The notes under the pieces were generated by a model. The model saw only the letters and a list, made by a program, of their open reading frames with translations, was not told the origin of the DNA and ran no database searches. Positions 61,967-64,000 of a stretch of DNA of 64,000 bases are shown here, piece after piece. The stretch's first letter is position 1, and every line of letters begins with the position of its first letter. Source of the stretch: Planctomycetota bacterium (GTDB lineage Bacteria > Planctomycetota > B15-G4 > SIAN01); the NCBI GenBank assembly GCA_016795285.1, contig JAEUIC010000029.1:1-64000 (forward strand). The letters are read 5' to 3'. The translations under genes and the position numbers were made by a program.

Positions 61967-63040
61967 CTAGTTCCCCTTCGCCGTGCGTGCCGCCGCGTCG
62001 ACGGCGAGCGGCGACCAGCCGAGGCCGTCGGGCGCCTTGCCGGTGGCGAGCGTGCCGACTTGCGTGCGCGTCGCGAGGTCGAGGATCGAGACGAGATCGG
62101 CGTTGCCGTGCGCGACGTAGGCGAACTTGCCGTCGGGGTGGACGAGGATGCCGATCGGCACCGAGCTGCCGGCGAACTCGTTGCCGAGCGTCGACTGGTC
62201 GGCCGGCGCGGCCGGCGCCGCGAGCGCGGTGGCGATGCGCGCGACGAGCTTCTTCTCGACCGCGTCGAAGAGCGCGACGTCGCCCGACTTCGCGCAGCTC
62301 ACCAGCACGTGGCGGCCGTCGGGCGTCGCCTTGCAGCGGATCGGGAAGCTCGCGCACGGGAGCGTGGCGACCACCTGCAGCGAGGCGGTGTCGACCACGG
62401 AGACGGTGTCGGCCGCGCGGTTGGCGGTCCAGACGAAGGCGCCGTCGGGCGTGACGTCGATCCCCTCGCAACCAGCGCCCGTCTTCACGTTGCCAAGCGA
62501 CGTCTCGGCCACCAGGTCGAGCGCGGTGAGCGTGCCCGAGGAGATGTTGGCCGTGTAGGCGCGGTCGCAGGCGGGCGCGAGCGCGACCATGTGGGTCGCC
62601 TCCTGGCCGGTCGCGATGGTCGCGCTCACCTTGCCGCTCTCGAGGTCGACGATCAGCAGCGCCTTGCTGGTCTCCGAAGTGACCGCGACGCGCGCCTCCT
62701 CGCCGAGCCACATGATCCCGTGCGGCCGGCGGTGCGGCGCGAGGTCGATCGTCTTCAGCTGCTTCGCGCTCGCCACGTCGAAGAGGGTGAGCGTCGAGCC
62801 GGGCTGCTGCTCGCCGTAATCGCAGACGACCGCGGTGCGGCCGTCGGGGCTGACGATCACCTCATGCGGCCCGACGCCGGTCGCGACGCGCGCCACCTCG
62901 CGGCCGAGCGAGAGGTCGATCAGCGAGGCGCTCGCCGCCGCCTTGTTGAGGACGACGAGCGTGCCCGTGGCCGCGGGCGCATCGGGGGGCGCGCCGCGAA
63001 GCAGAGCCGCGAGCGAGAAGGCAGCGACGAGACGAACCAT
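61967..63040 (-). CDS. Exported YVTN-type beta-propeller protein
   Basis: A signal peptide (LVAAFSLAALLRGAP) precedes YVTN-repeat blades, such as GVGPHEVIVSPDGRTAVVCDYG, GCEGIDVTPDGAFVWTANR and IPIRCKATPDGRHVLVSCA. The proteins are usually exported 7-blade propellers of uncertain role, found with haem or surface proteins. The ATG has GGAG 6 nt upstream. The last ~25 residues have no blade pattern. It is divergent from glnA. Confidence 0.82.
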   Translation of the reverse strand: MVRLVAAFSLAALLRGAPPDAPAATGTLVVLNKAAASASLIDLSLGREVARVATGVGPHEVIVSPDGRTAVVCDYGEQQPGSTLTLFDVASAKQLKTIDLAPHRRPHGIMWLGEEARVAVTSETSKALLIVDLESGKVSATIATGQEATHMVALAPACDRAYTANISSGTLTALDLVAETSLGNVKTGAGCEGIDVTPDGAFVWTANRAADTVSVVDTASLQVVATLPCASFPIRCKATPDGRHVLVSCAKSGDVALFDAVEKKLVARIATALAAPAAPADQSTLGNEFAGSSVPIGILVHPDGKFAYVAHGNADLVSILDLATRTQVGTLATGKAPDGLGWSPLAVDAAARTAKGN

Positions 63041-63071
63041 CGGGAGCTCCGAGTGCGCGCAGTGCCGCGAG

Positions 63072-63095
63072 GACGGGACGACGGGACGACGGGAC
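63072..63095. repeat. Three tandem copies of GACGGGAC
   Basis: An 8-bp direct repeat occurs three times in the leader of the YVTN gene. Each copy contains the CGGGAC half-site of the dyads near the sigma-54 promoters, so it could bind the same regulator; a chance low-complexity repeat is equally possible. Confidence 0.4.
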
Positions 63096-63203
63096 GCCCT
63101 CCGTACGGCCGGACGCGCCGGGCGTTCCGCGGGGCGCGGGGGCACGAGCCTCGTCGTGATCGGAAACAGCTCTTCCGTAACGAGCTGTAGAGATCGTGTA
63201 GAC

Positions 63204-63231
63204 AAGCTCAACTTTCTGGACTTTTGAGCTT
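63204..63231. promoter_or_regulatory. Inverted repeat in the AT-rich glnA leader
   Basis: AAGCTCAA and TTGAGCTT form perfect 8-bp arms 12 nt apart, in a stretch far richer in A and T than its surroundings. Several TAGA-type hexamers flank it. The spacing suits an operator for a dimeric regulator, or it may be the promoter itself; no known family is recognised. Confidence 0.5.
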
Positions 63232-63337
63232 CATCTTGCGCTGACTAGATCAAGTTCAGTCGACTTTGTGTTAGACAGCTCGCCCCAACGCCCTCCCCGC
63301 GACGAGGGCCGACCCACCCCGACGGAGCCGGATGACC

Positions 63338-64000
63338 ATGGAACCGACCAGCCTGCGCAGCTTCCTCGAGATCCCCTACGACCAGCTCGAGGAGATGAAC
63401 CTCGCCGCCAAGCAGCAGCGCATCGACCGCGTCGATCCGGCCAAGGTGAAGGCCGAGCGCGTCAAGTACCTCGCCGGCGAGAAGCGGATCAAGGCGGTGA
63501 CCGTCTGCTTCAGCGACCTCGAAGGTCGCCTGCACATGCTCGACTACGACAAGAAGTTCCTGCTGAAGAGCTACGACAACCTCACCTTCGACGGCAGCTC
63601 GATCCGCGGCTTCTCGCAGCAGTCGGAGTCGGACCTGCGGCTCGGCGTCGACTGGCCGGCGACCTACTGGCTGCCCTCCGACGTCTTCGGCCCCGGCAAG
63701 GTGCTGGTCTTCGGCGAGGTGCTCGACCGCGAGGGCAAGGCGTACGCCGGCGACATGCGCGGCGTGCTGAAGCAGTACCTCGCCAAGCTCTTCGCCAAGG
63801 ACGGCTCGGTCTGCTACGCCGCCAACGAGATCGAGGGCTTCCTCTTCAAGGGTCGCGACGCCGAGCGCCACTTCCACGAGACCGGCAAGTTCGAGTACGT
63901 CTCGACCGGCGGCTACTACCACTCGCTGCCGACCGATCCGCTGCGCAACTTCATCGACGCGGCCGCCGAGGCGCAGCGCGCGATGGGCTTCGAGAACGAG
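63338..64000 (+). CDS. glnA: Glutamine synthetase type I (5' part, truncated by window end)
   Basis: The first 221 residues are visible. The beta-grasp domain carries FDGSSIRGFSQQSESD, a GSI hallmark, and the metal-binding catalytic Glu occurs in NEIEGFLF. It makes glutamine from glutamate and ammonia in the cytoplasm. The start was placed at the second of two in-frame ATGs six bases apart; GGAG is 10 nt before it and 4 nt before the first, so either may be used. The 3' end lies outside the window. The subclass and adenylylation site cannot be judged. Confidence 0.9.
   Translation, partial: MEPTSLRSFLEIPYDQLEEMNLAAKQQRIDRVDPAKVKAERVKYLAGEKRIKAVTVCFSDLEGRLHMLDYDKKFLLKSYDNLTFDGSSIRGFSQQSESDLRLGVDWPATYWLPSDVFGPGKVLVFGEVLDREGKAYAGDMRGVLKQYLAKLFAKDGSVCYAANEIEGFLFKGRDAERHFHETGKFEYVSTGGYYHSLPTDPLRNFIDAAAEAQRAMGFENE

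Noticed and set aside
63204..63260. Sigma-54 promoter in the glnA leader
   Set aside because: TTGC occurs at 63236 but the expected GG 10 nt upstream is absent, so it was not called.

Overview
The window is a very GC-rich (roughly 70% by eye) bacterial chromosomal segment, densely coding on both strands. Ribosome binding sites of the GGAG type precede most starts. No RNA gene, phage, transposase or CRISPR array was seen. The gene mix points to a planctomycete-like organism, probably metagenome-assembled: many secreted FG-GAP, HAF and beta-propeller proteins with family-specific C-terminal domains, a ThuA/DUF1080 protein, a formylglycine-less sulfatase, and a giant cytochrome c/copper monooxygenase-like protein. 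This is inferred from gene content; no marker phylogeny was possible. The first ~100 bases are G and C homopolymers and look like an assembly edge.

Layout. 0.1-5.9 kb: a transglutaminase-like lipoprotein, a three-gene sulfur-relay cluster (TusA-like, DsrE-like, TusA-OsmC fusion), a secreted propeller and a core-type MetE. 6-10 kb: sulfatase-like lipoprotein, ThrE-type exporter, homocysteine S-methyltransferase. 10-20 kb: three secreted proteins, a cupin lipoprotein, and a MacAB/LolCDE-like export operon on the minus strand. 20-24 kb: rRNA-type methyltransferase, ROK kinase, a carboxypeptidase-regulatory-like protein and a SMUG1-type uracil-DNA glycosylase. 24.4-25.5 kb: a TlpA/thioredoxin-like gene whose redox motif is W-TGA-G-P-C, read here as a selenocysteine gene with a hairpin matching a bacterial SECIS. 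25.7-35 kb: metallophosphoesterase, ThuA-DUF1080, ferredoxin-MBL fusion, cytochrome c/PHM/EF-hand/redoxin protein, leuS. 35-48 kb: secreted repeat proteins, including three tandem FG-GAP paralogues, a B12-type radical SAM protein and a CLC-F-like antiporter. 48-53.6 kb: radical SAM protein, NurA-HerA pair, deoxyhypusine-synthase-like gene. 53.6-61.9 kb: a PAS histidine kinase and NtrC-type regulator followed by a DevBCA/TolC-like exporter. 62-64 kb: a YVTN propeller and the 5' part of glnA.

The two best signals are the selenoprotein and the exporter circuit. In the circuit, near-consensus sigma-54 promoters, each with an upstream GTCCC/GGGAC-type dyad, precede both the two-component operon and the exporter operon. 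This suggests that the sigma-54 activator controls itself and its export target. A third signal is a 24-26 bp intergenic repeat family, at least 12 copies in four clusters, confined to gaps between genes and including one near-perfect palindrome.
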